In this document: positions 9,035 to 18,981 of the stretch, in pieces
Position numbering within the stretch: the first letter of the stretch is position 1
How the letters are laid out: each line of letters opens with the position of its first letter
Assembly: GCA_016188675.1 (NCBI GenBank)
Contig: JACPHJ010000046.1
Coordinates: 52,504-116,503, forward strand
Direction of reading: 5' to 3'
Origin: Planctomycetota bacterium
GTDB taxonomy: Bacteria > Planctomycetota > Brocadiia > Brocadiales > Brocadiaceae
Length of the DNA: 64,000 nucleotides
Made by a program: the position numbers and the translations under genes
The notes under the pieces: generated by a model
Databases searched by the model: none
What the model was told of the DNA's origin: nothing
The model's input: only the letters and a program-made list of their open reading frames with translations

Positions 9035-10055
9035 AAATCTGTTATTAAGTGTCGTTGTCCCAGTCTACAATGAGGAAGAAGTAATCGAGGAGTTTAATAG
9101 AAGACTGGTAAATACATTTACTAAAACTGATATAAAATATGAAGTAATATACGTAAATGACGGAAGCAATGGTCGGACAGGCAAAATCCTGAGAAAAATT
9201 GCAGATTCAGCTAAAAATATACGTTTAATTGAATTATCGAGAAACTTTGGACACCAAATTGCGGTAACAGCAGGACTGGATTATTCATCAGGTGAAATAG
9301 TTGTAGTTATTGATGCAGACTTGCAGGATCCACCGGAAATTATTTTACAAATGATCGATCTATGGCGAAATGGCTATAAAGTTGTTTATGGAGTAAGGAA
9401 AAAGAGAAAAGAAAATATTTTTAAGCGAATGGCATATTTTTCATTTTACAGATTGCTTCGATCTTTTTCCAAAATACCTATACCTCTTGATAGTGGCGAC
9501 TTTTCCCTGATGGATAGACAGGTAGTCAATATCCTTGTTACCATGCCGGAGAGAAACCGTTTCGTTCGTGGTTTACGATCATGGGCTGGTTTTAAACAAA
9601 TTGGAATTGAATACGAACGGGATGAAAGATTTGCTGGGAAAAGTAAGTATTCATTATCAAAACTCTTCTTGCTGGCGTCTGATGGCATTATTAATTTCTC
9701 AATTACACCAGTAAATATGATATCAAACATTGGATTATTTTTGTTTGTTAGCAGTATTCCTGCTGCGATTTTTCTAATAATTTGGAGGATATCAAACTTT
9801 AAAATATTAGGTCATATGCCATCTGATGTACAAGGATTTACAACATTAGCAGTGTTGCTACTTTTCTTCAGTGGGGTTCAATTGTTGTCTGTTGGAATAA
9901 TCGGCCAGTACATTGGGAGAATATATGATGAGTCGAAACAAAGGCCAAAATATATAGTCGAAAATGAGATGGGGTTTCCCAAATCAAAAAATGATCTTGT
10001 ATTTGGTAAGCAGAGCGGAACACAAGAGATAAAGACTCCTGGTGAAATTTTATGA
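9024..10055 (+). CDS. GT2 glycosyltransferase, polyprenyl-phosphate (GtrB/DPM1-like) type
   Basis: About 343 residues; ATG 9024 (or 9027) is chosen because it gives the family N-terminus LLLSVVVPVYNEEEV, whereas the open frame extending to 8943 lies inside the methyltransferase gene. GT-A landmarks are VVPVYNEE, VNDGS, the donor-metal motif DADLQDPPE, and RNRFVRGLRSWAGF. Two C-terminal transmembrane segments (about residues 235-260 and 275-300) are typical of GtrB and Dpm proteins, which move a sugar from a nucleotide donor to undecaprenyl phosphate at the inner membrane. The two membrane proteins downstream are plausible GT-C enzymes that would use such a lipid-linked sugar. The 3' end overlaps the next start by ATGA. 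Confidence 0.86.
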   Translation: MMNKNLLLSVVVPVYNEEEVIEEFNRRLVNTFTKTDIKYEVIYVNDGSNGRTGKILRKIADSAKNIRLIELSRNFGHQIAVTAGLDYSSGEIVVVIDADLQDPPEIILQMIDLWRNGYKVVYGVRKKRKENIFKRMAYFSFYRLLRSFSKIPIPLDSGDFSLMDRQVVNILVTMPERNRFVRGLRSWAGFKQIGIEYERDERFAGKSKYSLSKLFLLASDGIINFSITPVNMISNIGLFLFVSSIPAAIFLIIWRISNFKILGHMPSDVQGFTTLAVLLLFFSGVQLLSVGIIGQYIGRIYDESKQRPKYIVENEMGFPKSKNDLVFGKQSGTQEIKTPGEIL

Positions 10056-11566
10056 AAATGGGAACATTTTATTCTTTTAGAAATCTTTCAATAGTTTCAT
10101 TAATCAGTACTAGTGTTTGTGTATTGTTAATGTTTATCCGTGTTTGGCATGCTTTCTCATTTTTTGAGCCATTACAGCTGACAACTAGCGGCTGGGAAGA
10201 GGAGGACCTTTATGCTATGTGGAAGTACATTAAAGGGATGGGAATATACACTGATAGGTATTCTGTTCCGTATGCGGCGTCAGTTTATAATTGGTTGTTT
10301 TATCAATCGTATGGTTTTATTATCAAAAATATTATTTCATTATTTTCATTAAATACAAGTTGGATACCGACCATAGGTCGTTTTTTTACTTTAGCTGGTG
10401 CTTTATTTGGAGTTTTTATTTGTTATGCATCGTTTATTCAATTGTCCGAAGTTAAAAACCGTACAATGAGTACTTTAGCCTTTTCATTTTCATTATTGAC
10501 ATTTCTTGGTCCTCTTGTAGGGTTTTGGGCGTTTACAGTTAGGCCGGATGTTTGGAGTTTTGTTTTTGAAGTAACTGGGATATTTTTTTTCTGGAAATAT
10601 TACTCAAGAAATAAGATTAAAGCTATCTTTTTTGCTGCAATAGCTTTATATTGCTCTTGGGCATTCAAGCAATCAGGTTTTTTAACCGTTGTGGCGATTT
10701 TAGTCTTTCTTATTATAAAAAAGGATTTTAAAGCATTCTTTATGTTTTCATTATTAATGATAATTTTTTATTTCGCAACGTTTTTATTAGGAGACAAAGA
10801 GTATGTAGATACAATTTTATATCATGGGGAAAGGGAGTTTTCAATTAACTTGGCGATAAGAAATATATTAAAAGCAACTTCAAAATCATCTCCTGCAATA
10901 ATTTCATTAATTTCTTCTATTGTGTTCATTATTTTTTGTAAAGGATTAAAAAGAGGGATTATAAAGAACGATAACGTTTTGTTTGCAGCAATACTTTTTT
11001 TTACAACAATAGTAATTGTTTTTCCTGCGTCGGCTATGGAAGGAGCTGCCGATAATTATTGTTTTATGGTACTTTATGCTTCATCGTTATTGGCAATAAC
11101 ATTAGTAAGTGAAATAAGTGGTGATACACTAAGTGCAAAAGATGGTGGATTAAGAGTATGTATTGGTTTTATGATATTTGGTTGGATTGCAAATGTGATA
11201 TCCATAATGATGGTATTCATGGGTTATCAAGGAGTCATTTCTGTGTATCCCCAGCATATTGATATGGTAAAAAAACAAAAGTGCATCGAAAATCTACCGA
11301 AACCTTTATTTGTTGACAATATGTATTTATCTTTACCTTGGATGAATCCGTCCGAACCATATGTGTTTACAAACTGGTTTTATAGAAAAGAACGAGAATT
11401 AGGTATTTCATTTAATGACGGTGGTATCGGAGGATTGATTAAAAAAGGTCATTACAGAACATTACTTTTTTCTAATGACTTAAAAACTTTTGATGGCGCT
11501 GAATTGTCTGAATATAAAATTTTGCCAGAGAAGTGTGAAGGCTTTTATGTGTATATAAAAAACTAG
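10052..11566 (+). CDS. multi-spanning membrane protein, GT-C glycosyltransferase-like
   Basis: 504 residues with about ten hydrophobic segments. It starts at ATGA overlapping the GT2 gene. The first extracytoplasmic loop contains an acidic stretch, GWEEEDLYAMWKYIKG. GT-C enzymes (ArnT, PMT and similar) carry catalytic acids at this position and use lipid-phosphate sugars, as the upstream GtrB-like gene would supply. No family signature is strong enough for a name, so the call rests on topology, the acidic loop and gene order. A soluble tail of about 90 residues follows the last span. Confidence 0.6.
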   Translation: MKMGTFYSFRNLSIVSLISTSVCVLLMFIRVWHAFSFFEPLQLTTSGWEEEDLYAMWKYIKGMGIYTDRYSVPYAASVYNWLFYQSYGFIIKNIISLFSLNTSWIPTIGRFFTLAGALFGVFICYASFIQLSEVKNRTMSTLAFSFSLLTFLGPLVGFWAFTVRPDVWSFVFEVTGIFFFWKYYSRNKIKAIFFAAIALYCSWAFKQSGFLTVVAILVFLIIKKDFKAFFMFSLLMIIFYFATFLLGDKEYVDTILYHGEREFSINLAIRNILKATSKSSPAIISLISSIVFIIFCKGLKRGIIKNDNVLFAAILFFTTIVIVFPASAMEGAADNYCFMVLYASSLLAITLVSEISGDTLSAKDGGLRVCIGFMIFGWIANVISIMMVFMGYQGVISVYPQHIDMVKKQKCIENLPKPLFVDNMYLSLPWMNPSEPYVFTNWFYRKERELGISFNDGGIGGLIKKGHYRTLLFSNDLKTFDGAELSEYKILPEKCEGFYVYIKN

Positions 11567-11569
11567 GTA

Positions 11570-11591
11570 AGTTAAAAACTGTCTTTTAACT
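11570..11591. other. short inverted repeat between two membrane-protein genes
   Basis: AGTTAAAA and TTTTAACT are separated by six bases, directly after the upstream stop codon. There is no U-run, so terminator function is uncertain. Confidence 0.35.
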
Positions 11592-11631
11592 AGAAAATTT
11601 TAAAAACTATAGTAAAAACCTGTAAACGAAG

Positions 11632-13458
11632 TTGATAAATAATAATTCATTCTTGACATTAGCTGAGGTGATTTATAATCCGCCACTTTCGATGATCGTA
11701 GCTTTTCTAATTGTTTTAGGAATGTGGCATTTTGCCGATGCGATATCAAAAAACAAATTGGCAAAAGCAGGAGGTGATTTCCAAAGAATAGCACTTGTTT
11801 ATATTGTTGTTATCGCTAGTGTATCGGTGCTCGTGCATATAGTATATTTTTTACGAATTAATGATTATTATCTTCTAAAAATTATCGGGACATTATTTGT
11901 AATAATGGGAGCTTATTACCTTATTAAAATAGTAGTAAGAAAGGAGTTTACATTTGTAAAAAAAATATTAGCGTGCGAAGATAACAAAAAATTGCAAATG
12001 CTGTCAATTGGTTTGATAGCTATTCCATTATTTCTCACTGCTTTAGGCCCTCCCACTGATCCAGATTCACTCGATTATCATCTTGGTGTGCCATTAGATT
12101 GGCTCAGGAATAATCGGGCTTATCCGAGATATGATTGGATGCACGCAAGAGTTGTTGGGATTGGAGAGTCAATCAATCTTTTTGGGCTAATAAACGGCAC
12201 CGATATTCTCGGGCAAATAGTGCAATACTCAGGTCTGGTAGTTGCATGGGCTGGGATATCAACTTTTGCAAATACTTTGAGACTTAAGTATCTATCTGCA
12301 TTGCTCGTGCTTACCTCTCCGGTAATGTTATATTTAGCAACTGTACAAAAACCGCAACTTTTCCCGTCAGCGGCATTGGTTTTCAGTGTATTGATTTTAT
12401 TAAAAAATAGAGAGAATTATGACAGAAAGATATTTTTGTTTTCAATGGTTTCTGTCTTATTTGCAATCTCAAACAAATATTCTTTTTTAATTGCGGGGGT
12501 TGTTGCCATTATTGTGTCAATAATTATTGCAAAAAAAAATAAAGATATAAAATTTGCATTATTAGTGATATTTTTACTTTTTATGTTCATTAATTTCCCA
12601 TTGTATTTAAGAAATTATCTATTTTATGGCGACCCGCTTTCTCCAATGCTTGAGTTGCTTAAATTAAATCCTGATATAGATGTTTTAAATTTTTCAAATA
12701 AGCTTCGTGAAGCTGAAGGCCATATTACTTTGGGGAAAATATTAAAGCTGCCATTTACTCTAACGTTTACAACAAAATTAAATTTTTTCCCAACTGTTCT
12801 AGGTGTTGGCACGGCGGGGTTTTTAGTGATTTATAATGTTGCTGGACTTCCGAGAGTCGTTTTATCTTTGGCTGTACTAGTTGCAATAGGGGTTCTGTGT
12901 TCTGGTCAAACAATGCCGAGGTATTTTCTTGAAAGCTATTTTCTTTTGGCTGCTTCAATAGTTTCCGCCAAGTGGAGCCGTAAACATGCGTATTTAGAGA
13001 GGGGACTTCTCTTGCAATCAATACCCGTTGCCATTTCTGCAATTTATGGAGCGACAATCTTGTTTCCGGGTGCAATTACAAATGATTTGAGAAATTATGT
13101 TATGAACAAGCACGCTTTTTGCCATCAGGAGGCACTGTGGATTGATAAGTATTTACCAAAAGATTCAGTAATAATTGCAGATATAAGATCCTGTGCATTA
13201 ATACCAAGAAAGTTTGTTGTTCCAGATAAAATAAAAAGGAATCCCGAAAACCTTATGGATATAATTAAAAAAAATAATGTGACATCAATGTTGATTCCTT
13301 ATCCAAACGACGAACCTGTATGGAAAGAATTGGAGAATTATGCAGATAATAAGATAAGCGAAAAAAAGATATTTACCCGAGCTTCACGGAATCCTCTTAA
13401 TGCGGGTGCAAAATATCAAATGTGGCTTTTTACATTAAGCTACCGACATCCTTCTTAA
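11632..13458 (+). CDS. multi-spanning membrane protein, GT-C/ArnT-like
   Basis: 608 residues, with a predicted TTG start at 11632 because no earlier ATG is in frame; an internal ATG near residue 21 is an alternative. About twelve hydrophobic segments are seen. After the third, an acidic loop at about residues 138-150 (GPPTDPDSLDYHLG) resembles the catalytic Asp-containing loop of GT-C glycosyltransferases. A soluble C-terminal domain of about 120 residues follows, with a Cys pair (HAFCHQEA, RSCALIP). With the preceding GT-C-like protein and the GtrB-like enzyme, it could decorate a lipid-linked glycan at the periplasmic face. The precise activity is unknown. Confidence 0.6.
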   Translation: MINNNSFLTLAEVIYNPPLSMIVAFLIVLGMWHFADAISKNKLAKAGGDFQRIALVYIVVIASVSVLVHIVYFLRINDYYLLKIIGTLFVIMGAYYLIKIVVRKEFTFVKKILACEDNKKLQMLSIGLIAIPLFLTALGPPTDPDSLDYHLGVPLDWLRNNRAYPRYDWMHARVVGIGESINLFGLINGTDILGQIVQYSGLVVAWAGISTFANTLRLKYLSALLVLTSPVMLYLATVQKPQLFPSAALVFSVLILLKNRENYDRKIFLFSMVSVLFAISNKYSFLIAGVVAIIVSIIIAKKNKDIKFALLVIFLLFMFINFPLYLRNYLFYGDPLSPMLELLKLNPDIDVLNFSNKLREAEGHITLGKILKLPFTLTFTTKLNFFPTVLGVGTAGFLVIYNVAGLPRVVLSLAVLVAIGVLCSGQTMPRYFLESYFLLAASIVSAKWSRKHAYLERGLLLQSIPVAISAIYGATILFPGAITNDLRNYVMNKHAFCHQEALWIDKYLPKDSVIIADIRSCALIPRKFVVPDKIKRNPENLMDIIKKNNVTSMLIPYPNDEPVWKELENYADNKISEKKIFTRASRNPLNAGAKYQMWLFTLSYRHPS

Positions 13459-13505
13459 GGATTAAACGGTTGCGATGAATCTGTTAGTTCTGTCTTTTCA
13501 TTTCT

Positions 13506-14510
13506 ATGAATAACATCGAGATTTTCGAATATTTTAAAAGGATAAAGTTCATTCGTAAAATGATATTGCAAAGGAAGATTTCCTTTGATTTTCCCTTGCG
13601 CTTGAATATCGAACCCACCAATTATTGCAATCTCAGTTGTTCCATGTGTCCTAGAGAACTTAACCGCCCTTTCGGTTATATGACCATTAACCTTTTCAAA
13701 AAAATCATCAATGAAAGTATCCAATATGGTAAAAGACTTATAGTTACCATAAATAAAGATGGCGAACCATTACTACATCCAGAACTTCCAGCAATGATTG
13801 AATATGCAAAAGACAAAAAAACTGCATATAAGATTAATTTTTATACGAATGGAATTTTGCTGACAGAAACAAAGTCTCTGGAATTAATAAAATCCGGCCT
13901 TGATGCAATTCATATAAGTATTGATGCATTTACAAATGAAACATACAAAAAAGTAAAAAATTGCCAGAAACTCGATGTCGTTGAGGAAAATGTCAAAAAA
14001 CTTATCGAACTCAAAAAAAAACTTCATTCAAAAGTACCTCTGGTTATTGCGAAAATTATACATACGCCTGATACACAGAATGAAATCAAACCATTTGTTA
14101 ACAAATGGAGAGGCATTGCTGATTTTGTCGAAATAGGTGAATTCCATACCTGGGATGGAACTTTATACGGTTCAAATCAATTCAATCCGAACAACCAGTT
14201 TAAAGGGATAACTAGATATCCTTGCACGTTTTTATGGTACAATCCCGTGATTCTTTGGGATGGACGTGTAACGACATGTTGTGTAGACTATCAGGGGAAA
14301 GGTATCATTGGCGATATTAATGAAGATTTACTTGCAAGGATATGGAAAGGTAGTACACTGCAAAAAATAAGAATGGCACATCTGGAAGGCCGGTACGATA
14401 GCGTTCTTTTGTGTAATAAATGTCAATTCTGGAAATGTGAGGTGAATTTGGGAAAGTGGTTAAGGAGGGTAAACCGCAGAGGCAGGGAGAATGAAGGGAA
14501 ATATCTTTAA
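13506..14510 (+). CDS. radical SAM protein with C-terminal SPASM-like domain
   Basis: 334 residues. The cluster motif is Cys41-x3-Cys45-x2-Cys48 in NYCNLSCSMCPREL, followed by radical SAM barrel strands (TNGILL, HISIDA). The C-terminal third has additional cysteines (CTFLW, TTCCVDYQG, LLCNKCQFWKCE), typical of a SPASM or Twitch auxiliary Fe-S site. SPASM proteins modify peptides or act as dehydrogenases on small substrates; in polysaccharide clusters they are usually of unknown function. A second protein of the same type lies at 60065-61051 beside a GT2 gene. Confidence 0.85.
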   Translation: MNNIEIFEYFKRIKFIRKMILQRKISFDFPLRLNIEPTNYCNLSCSMCPRELNRPFGYMTINLFKKIINESIQYGKRLIVTINKDGEPLLHPELPAMIEYAKDKKTAYKINFYTNGILLTETKSLELIKSGLDAIHISIDAFTNETYKKVKNCQKLDVVEENVKKLIELKKKLHSKVPLVIAKIIHTPDTQNEIKPFVNKWRGIADFVEIGEFHTWDGTLYGSNQFNPNNQFKGITRYPCTFLWYNPVILWDGRVTTCCVDYQGKGIIGDINEDLLARIWKGSTLQKIRMAHLEGRYDSVLLCNKCQFWKCEVNLGKWLRRVNRRGRENEGKYL

Positions 14511-14572
14511 CCACTGAATAACACTACGTGCTTTTCTAAGGGAGATTTTATATCATTCGAAACATACATAAA

Positions 14573-17431
14573 ATGAAAACTATTCTTAAAAATATACCTT
14601 TTTATTGCGATAAAATAATTGTGGGTTTGTTGCTTGCTACCGTTATGACTGTTCCTCTTTTCTTTGATATACGGCTTTACAGCGTTTTTGACCTTAGCAA
14701 GGTAACCGCCTTATACCTGCTGACAATCGCCATCCTGGTTGTATGGTCGATTGCACTGGTACTTAAAACCCCAGCCTTAAGGCTGGGGTTAATTCATACC
14801 GCAATAGATATCCCTATCCTTGCTTATCTATTCATTTTTATTATTTCATCAATCACATCAATAAACCCCATTATGAGCCTTTTTGGTACATATAAGCGGT
14901 TTGAGGGTTTGATGGCTACTTTATGTTATATACTTATTTTTTATGCGACGGTTAATTTTGTAACTACAAAAAAGAGGCTTTACCTATCAATAATTGCAAT
15001 CGTAGCCGGTGTCACGATCTCTTCAATTTATGGAATTGCACAGCACCTCGGATTTGATATATTCAAATGGAGCAGTTTTGAGGCAAGACGCGTATTCTCC
15101 ACCTTTGGAAATCCAGTATTCTTCTCGGCCTATCTTGTTATGATTTTACCATTGGCTATTGTTTTATTCTTAAGCGATGTGTATCACAATGTGAAAAGCC
15201 TTTCGAAAAGAACATCAAAAATCTTTTGGATTTTCTGTATAGTATCATTAATCATTTATACTACGTTTTGGCTTACAAACACCCGCGCATGTTTTGTTGC
15301 ATTATTTGGTGGTTTAATACCATTTCTTTTTTTGAGTTTCAAAAAACAATTGGCAACAAAATACAAAATTATACCACTGGTAGTTTGTTTTATCCTTATT
15401 GGTATATTTTTCAACACAAAACATGATACTTCAATTATTAAACATTTTACAAAAGAAATAAAGATTACTGGCACATCAGATGCATCACCTGAAAAACAAG
15501 TTTTTGATACGATTGAAATTCGGGAAAGGCCGTGGATTGCCAATAAATTTTCTGTTCATGGATCAACACTTTCGCGAATATTTCAATATTTAGCAGCAGT
15601 AATGATCATTAGGGATTATCCACTTTTCGGTATTGGTCCTGATACGATAGGGATTGTGTATCAAAACAATTTAAATAAAGTATTTTCCATAAAGGAAACC
15701 GAAAAAGGTTTTTGGTGGCCGAGACAGGATAGAATCCATAATGATATCCTTGATACGGCGGTTACTCGTGGTATCTTTGGCTTGGGGACTTATATCTGGC
15801 TACTTACAGCCTTTGGTATATATATTGGTAAAAAGTATAAACGGTTAAATAACCAAAATAAATTGCTCGTATTGGGACTCTTAGCTGGAATCATATGCTA
15901 TCTCATTCAGAATGAGTTTAGTTTTGGAAATACTCCTATCGTAACGCTCTTTTGGGCAATGATGGGGCTTTGTATCTCTATAATAAAGATAAATGAAAAT
16001 GAAAAGGAAAATATCTTAAGGATAGAAGATAAAGGATTAAAGATTAAAGGGGCAGGTAACTGTGAAAAGGTTATAAATGCCCAACCTTCCAACCTCCCAC
16101 GGTCTCATTTTGAAATTTTTTATATACGGCTAATTTGTGCAATCACGCTAATAGCATTAGGATTTGTTACTATCTTTGTCCTTCGGTTCCATAGGGCGGA
16201 TGCCTATTTTGAATACGGAAGAAGAATCATGGAGTACGAAAAAGAAAACTTGCCTGCTATTACAGACAAGGGTTTGTTTTTTATGAAACATGCAATATGC
16301 CTTAATCCATACGAGACTTTCTATCGCGATGAACTTTGCAGAACATACATACAAATGGCACTTAAGACAAAAGATGAGGCATGGTTGCAAAAGGCATACG
16401 TAGAGGCTAATAATACATTAAAATTGATACCGCAGCATTACATGGGGTTTTTTCATCTTGGTATGATTCAGCAATTTTTGTCCGAGCATTTTGGCCGGAA
16501 TACGGTGGATAGTGCTATTAGCTATTATAAAAAGGCTATTGAGTCCGATCCATTCCAGGCCCCATTTCATAGCAATCTTGCGTCTTTGTATATTAACAGG
16601 GGAGATGTAGATCCAGCGATTGAAGAACTCTATCGGGCATATCTAATTCGACCTGAAGAATTAAATCACTCAGATCGTTTAGCCAATGCCTACTTACAGA
16701 AAGGTGATTTAGAAAAGGCTTTGTATTTTTCAAGAAAGACCGTTGAACTTAACCCTTCGGAATCCGGGTATTTCAATAACCTCGGAGCAATACTTAGCAA
16801 AAAGGGTATGTATGAAGAAGCCATCCAGGCATTCAAAAAGGCTATAGAAATAAACCCAAAAGAACCCATTTACCTGGATAACTTAGCAAAGCTTTACCTT
16901 TCCTTAGGAAAAATGGACGAATTAGTACCATATTATAAAAAATTGATTGAACTTAATCCTTCTGATGCGGATTGCCACAATAATCTTGGCGCAGTTTACA
17001 AAAGAAAAAAACAACCAGAAGATGCGGTTGAGTCATTTCAAAAGGCTATAACATTAAAACCCGATAATCCCATTTATACTCATAATTTGGCCAGTGCGTA
17101 TGTTGATGAGGGGGATTATGCCCATGCTGGTGAGATACTTCAATCATTTAACAAGGCTTATCCAGGACACAATTATATAAACATTCATTTGCTGCTGGCC
17201 GATTTATATTCAAAAAATGCCGATTGGGAAAAAGTTGTTTCCGAGTGTGAAAGGGTGATTAAAATAGATGGGAAATCCATCGCTGCTTACAAAATGCTCG
17301 CTATAGCGTACTATAACACACATAAATATGAACTTGCAGAGAAAATGTTAAATCGAGCCCTTGCGCTAGATCCCAACGATCAATATGCTAAAGATTTGCT
17401 GGCAAAGATTTCGAATAAGATAAAGGGATAA
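14573..17431 (+). CDS. O-antigen ligase-like (Wzy/WaaL) membrane protein fused to TPR domain
   Basis: 952 residues. The N-terminal half has about 11-12 transmembrane segments and a large extracytoplasmic loop (about residues 290-370) that includes GIGPDTIGIVYQ and RIHNDILDTAVTRG, matching the Wzy_C/O-antigen ligase family. After the last span (about residues 520-542) come about eight tetratricopeptide repeats to the end, with classic A/G and Y/F/P spacing (for example NNLGAILSKKGMYEEAIQAF). Ligase-TPR fusions are common in Planctomycetes and deltaproteobacteria and may handle glycosylation or polymer length. Two repeat-derived pieces sit inside the frame: a 24-bp palindrome at 14767-14790 and a low-complexity insert at about 16011-16110. 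The frame is intact, so it is probably functional. Confidence 0.85.
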   Translation: MKTILKNIPFYCDKIIVGLLLATVMTVPLFFDIRLYSVFDLSKVTALYLLTIAILVVWSIALVLKTPALRLGLIHTAIDIPILAYLFIFIISSITSINPIMSLFGTYKRFEGLMATLCYILIFYATVNFVTTKKRLYLSIIAIVAGVTISSIYGIAQHLGFDIFKWSSFEARRVFSTFGNPVFFSAYLVMILPLAIVLFLSDVYHNVKSLSKRTSKIFWIFCIVSLIIYTTFWLTNTRACFVALFGGLIPFLFLSFKKQLATKYKIIPLVVCFILIGIFFNTKHDTSIIKHFTKEIKITGTSDASPEKQVFDTIEIRERPWIANKFSVHGSTLSRIFQYLAAVMIIRDYPLFGIGPDTIGIVYQNNLNKVFSIKETEKGFWWPRQDRIHNDILDTAVTRGIFGLGTYIWLLTAFGIYIGKKYKRLNNQNKLLVLGLLAGIICYLIQNEFSFGNTPIVTLFWAMMGLCISIIKINENEKENILRIEDKGLKIKGAGNCEKVINAQPSNLPRSHFEIFYIRLICAITLIALGFVTIFVLRFHRADAYFEYGRRIMEYEKENLPAITDKGLFFMKHAICLNPYETFYRDELCRTYIQMALKTKDEAWLQKAYVEANNTLKLIPQHYMGFFHLGMIQQFLSEHFGRNTVDSAISYYKKAIESDPFQAPFHSNLASLYINRGDVDPAIEELYRAYLIRPEELNHSDRLANAYLQKGDLEKALYFSRKTVELNPSESGYFNNLGAILSKKGMYEEAIQAFKKAIEINPKEPIYLDNLAKLYLSLGKMDELVPYYKKLIELNPSDADCHNNLGAVYKRKKQPEDAVESFQKAITLKPDNPIYTHNLASAYVDEGDYAHAGEILQSFNKAYPGHNYINIHLLLADLYSKNADWEKVVSECERVIKIDGKSIAAYKMLAIAYYNTHKYELAEKMLNRALALDPNDQYAKDLLAKISNKIKG
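14767..14790. repeat. 24-bp perfect palindrome inside the O-antigen ligase coding sequence
   Basis: AACCCCAGCCTT is followed immediately by its own reverse complement AAGGCTGGGGTT. It encodes part of the linker between the second and third hydrophobic segments and keeps the frame. It looks like an intergenic palindromic repeat caught within a gene. Confidence 0.7.
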
Positions 17432-17461
17432 TCTGTGTAATCTGAGAAATCTGTGGTTCCA
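17431..17461 (+). repeat. 9-nt-period ATCTGTGnn dispersed repeat
   Basis: Three consecutive 9-nt units, ATCTGTGTA, ATCTGAGAA and ATCTGTGGT, are followed by TCC. Related copies occur at 31858-31889 (+), 62071-62103 (-) and 25184-25202 (-, partial). This copy overlaps the ligase stop codon. Confidence 0.6.
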
Positions 17462-17514
17462 AACGTTTTTATCAGTTTGAATGCTTCGCTAGTCAATTAC
17501 TAATCTGAGTCTCT

Positions 17515-18870
17515 ATGGAAATTTTTTTTAATCCTTCCTCAATCGCCATTATTGGCGCCACCGAAAAGCCGGGCAGTCTGCCTGGTATCATCCTGAAAAA
17601 CCTCCTCGATATGGGATTTAACGGCAAGATGTATCCCGTAAACCCAAAATATAATACCGTCTTTGGCTTGAAATGTTTTCCCTCTGTACTTGATGTTCCG
17701 GATGAAATAGCATTGACTGTGATTGCTATACCTGCTCCATTGGTATTGGAGGTGTTGAAACAACAAGCACAAAAACGAATTCAATACTCGATAATTATCA
17801 GCGCTGGTTTCCGGGAAATGGGTGCGGAAGGTATTGAAATGGAAGAAAAGATCAAACAGATTGCAATTGAAAATAATATCCGAATCCTTGGTCCCAATTG
17901 TCTGGGAGTATTGGATAATTATACAAATTTTACAACATCCTTTTTGCCGTGTGAAAGGGTAAGCAAGCCTAAAAAGGGGGCATTATCAATCCTCTCTCAA
18001 AGCGGTGCCTTTGCTATTGCATTGTTAGACTTGGCAGCGCAGGAAGGGCTGGGTATAGCAAAGATGGTAAATTATGGAAATAGAATTGATATTGGAGAGT
18101 CTACACTCTTGCCTTTTTTAATGGATGATATGCATACAAAGGTTATTGCGATATATATGGAGTCTGTAGATAATGGAAAAAGGTTTATCGAGGCGGCTAA
18201 GGCCTGTTCGAGGGAAAAACCTATTGTGGCGTTAAAGGTTGGAAAAGGTGCGGCTGGTATTGCAGCCGCTAAATCTCACACGGGCGCTATTGCAGGAAAA
18301 TATGAAATTTACAAGGCCGCATTTTTAAAATCAGGCATAATTGAGGCCAATGGTCTGGAGGAATTTATTGATGGTGTAAAGGCCCTTTCCATGCAAAATC
18401 CACCTAAAGGGAATCGGATATTGATCGTTACGAATGGCGGAGGCTTTGGCGTTATTGTAGCCGATTATTGCTCGGAGAACGGCTTAGAGGTTCCACTGCC
18501 ATCTCCACAATTAAAAGAAAAGTTGAAAAACAAATTCTCAAGATTCTACGTAGTTAATAATCCCGTTGATTTAACGGGAAGTGCATGCGACGAAGACTAT
18601 CGAATAGCCTTAAATACGTGCATTATCGAAAGCGATGAATATGATGCCGCTATTATCATTCCACTTATGTCACCACAGGGCATGACGGAGAAAATAGTCG
18701 ATCTCGTTGTGTCCACGATGAAATTGTCGGGAAAGCCTGCGGTTATTTGCACAGTGGGTGGAGCATTTACCATGAAGATCAAACAATTATTTGAAGATCG
18801 TATGTTTCCTGTGTATCCTTCTCCTGAACGAAGCGCGAGGGTGTTGAAAAGGAAAATATTACAGGAATGA
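17515..18870 (+). CDS. ADP-forming acetate/acyl-CoA synthetase, alpha-type subunit
   Basis: 451 residues. An N-terminal CoA-binding Rossmann domain (SIAIIGATEKPGS, then KMYPVNPKY) is followed by two succinyl-CoA-ligase-like domains. The phosphorylatable His is in AAKSHTGAIAG (about residue 259). Family knowledge: the alpha subunit of ACD exchanges CoA and phosphate through phospho-His with an ATP-grasp beta subunit, making ATP from acetyl- or acyl-CoA, or running in reverse. No beta domain is fused here. A 241-residue ATP-grasp protein of exactly the missing kind lies 37 kb away at 56068-56793. The gene stands alone between the glycan cluster and a secreted protein. Confidence 0.85.
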   Translation: MEIFFNPSSIAIIGATEKPGSLPGIILKNLLDMGFNGKMYPVNPKYNTVFGLKCFPSVLDVPDEIALTVIAIPAPLVLEVLKQQAQKRIQYSIIISAGFREMGAEGIEMEEKIKQIAIENNIRILGPNCLGVLDNYTNFTTSFLPCERVSKPKKGALSILSQSGAFAIALLDLAAQEGLGIAKMVNYGNRIDIGESTLLPFLMDDMHTKVIAIYMESVDNGKRFIEAAKACSREKPIVALKVGKGAAGIAAAKSHTGAIAGKYEIYKAAFLKSGIIEANGLEEFIDGVKALSMQNPPKGNRILIVTNGGGFGVIVADYCSENGLEVPLPSPQLKEKLKNKFSRFYVVNNPVDLTGSACDEDYRIALNTCIIESDEYDAAIIIPLMSPQGMTEKIVDLVVSTMKLSGKPAVICTVGGAFTMKIKQLFEDRMFPVYPSPERSARVLKRKILQE

Positions 18871-18981
18871 AACGTGTATCCGACACTATAAAAATTACTT
18901 GCATTTACCCAGAATACCATTATAGTATTCCTTTAAAAGTATTCGCATCTTCCATTATAGAAACTCCTTTTTGGAGAAAAG

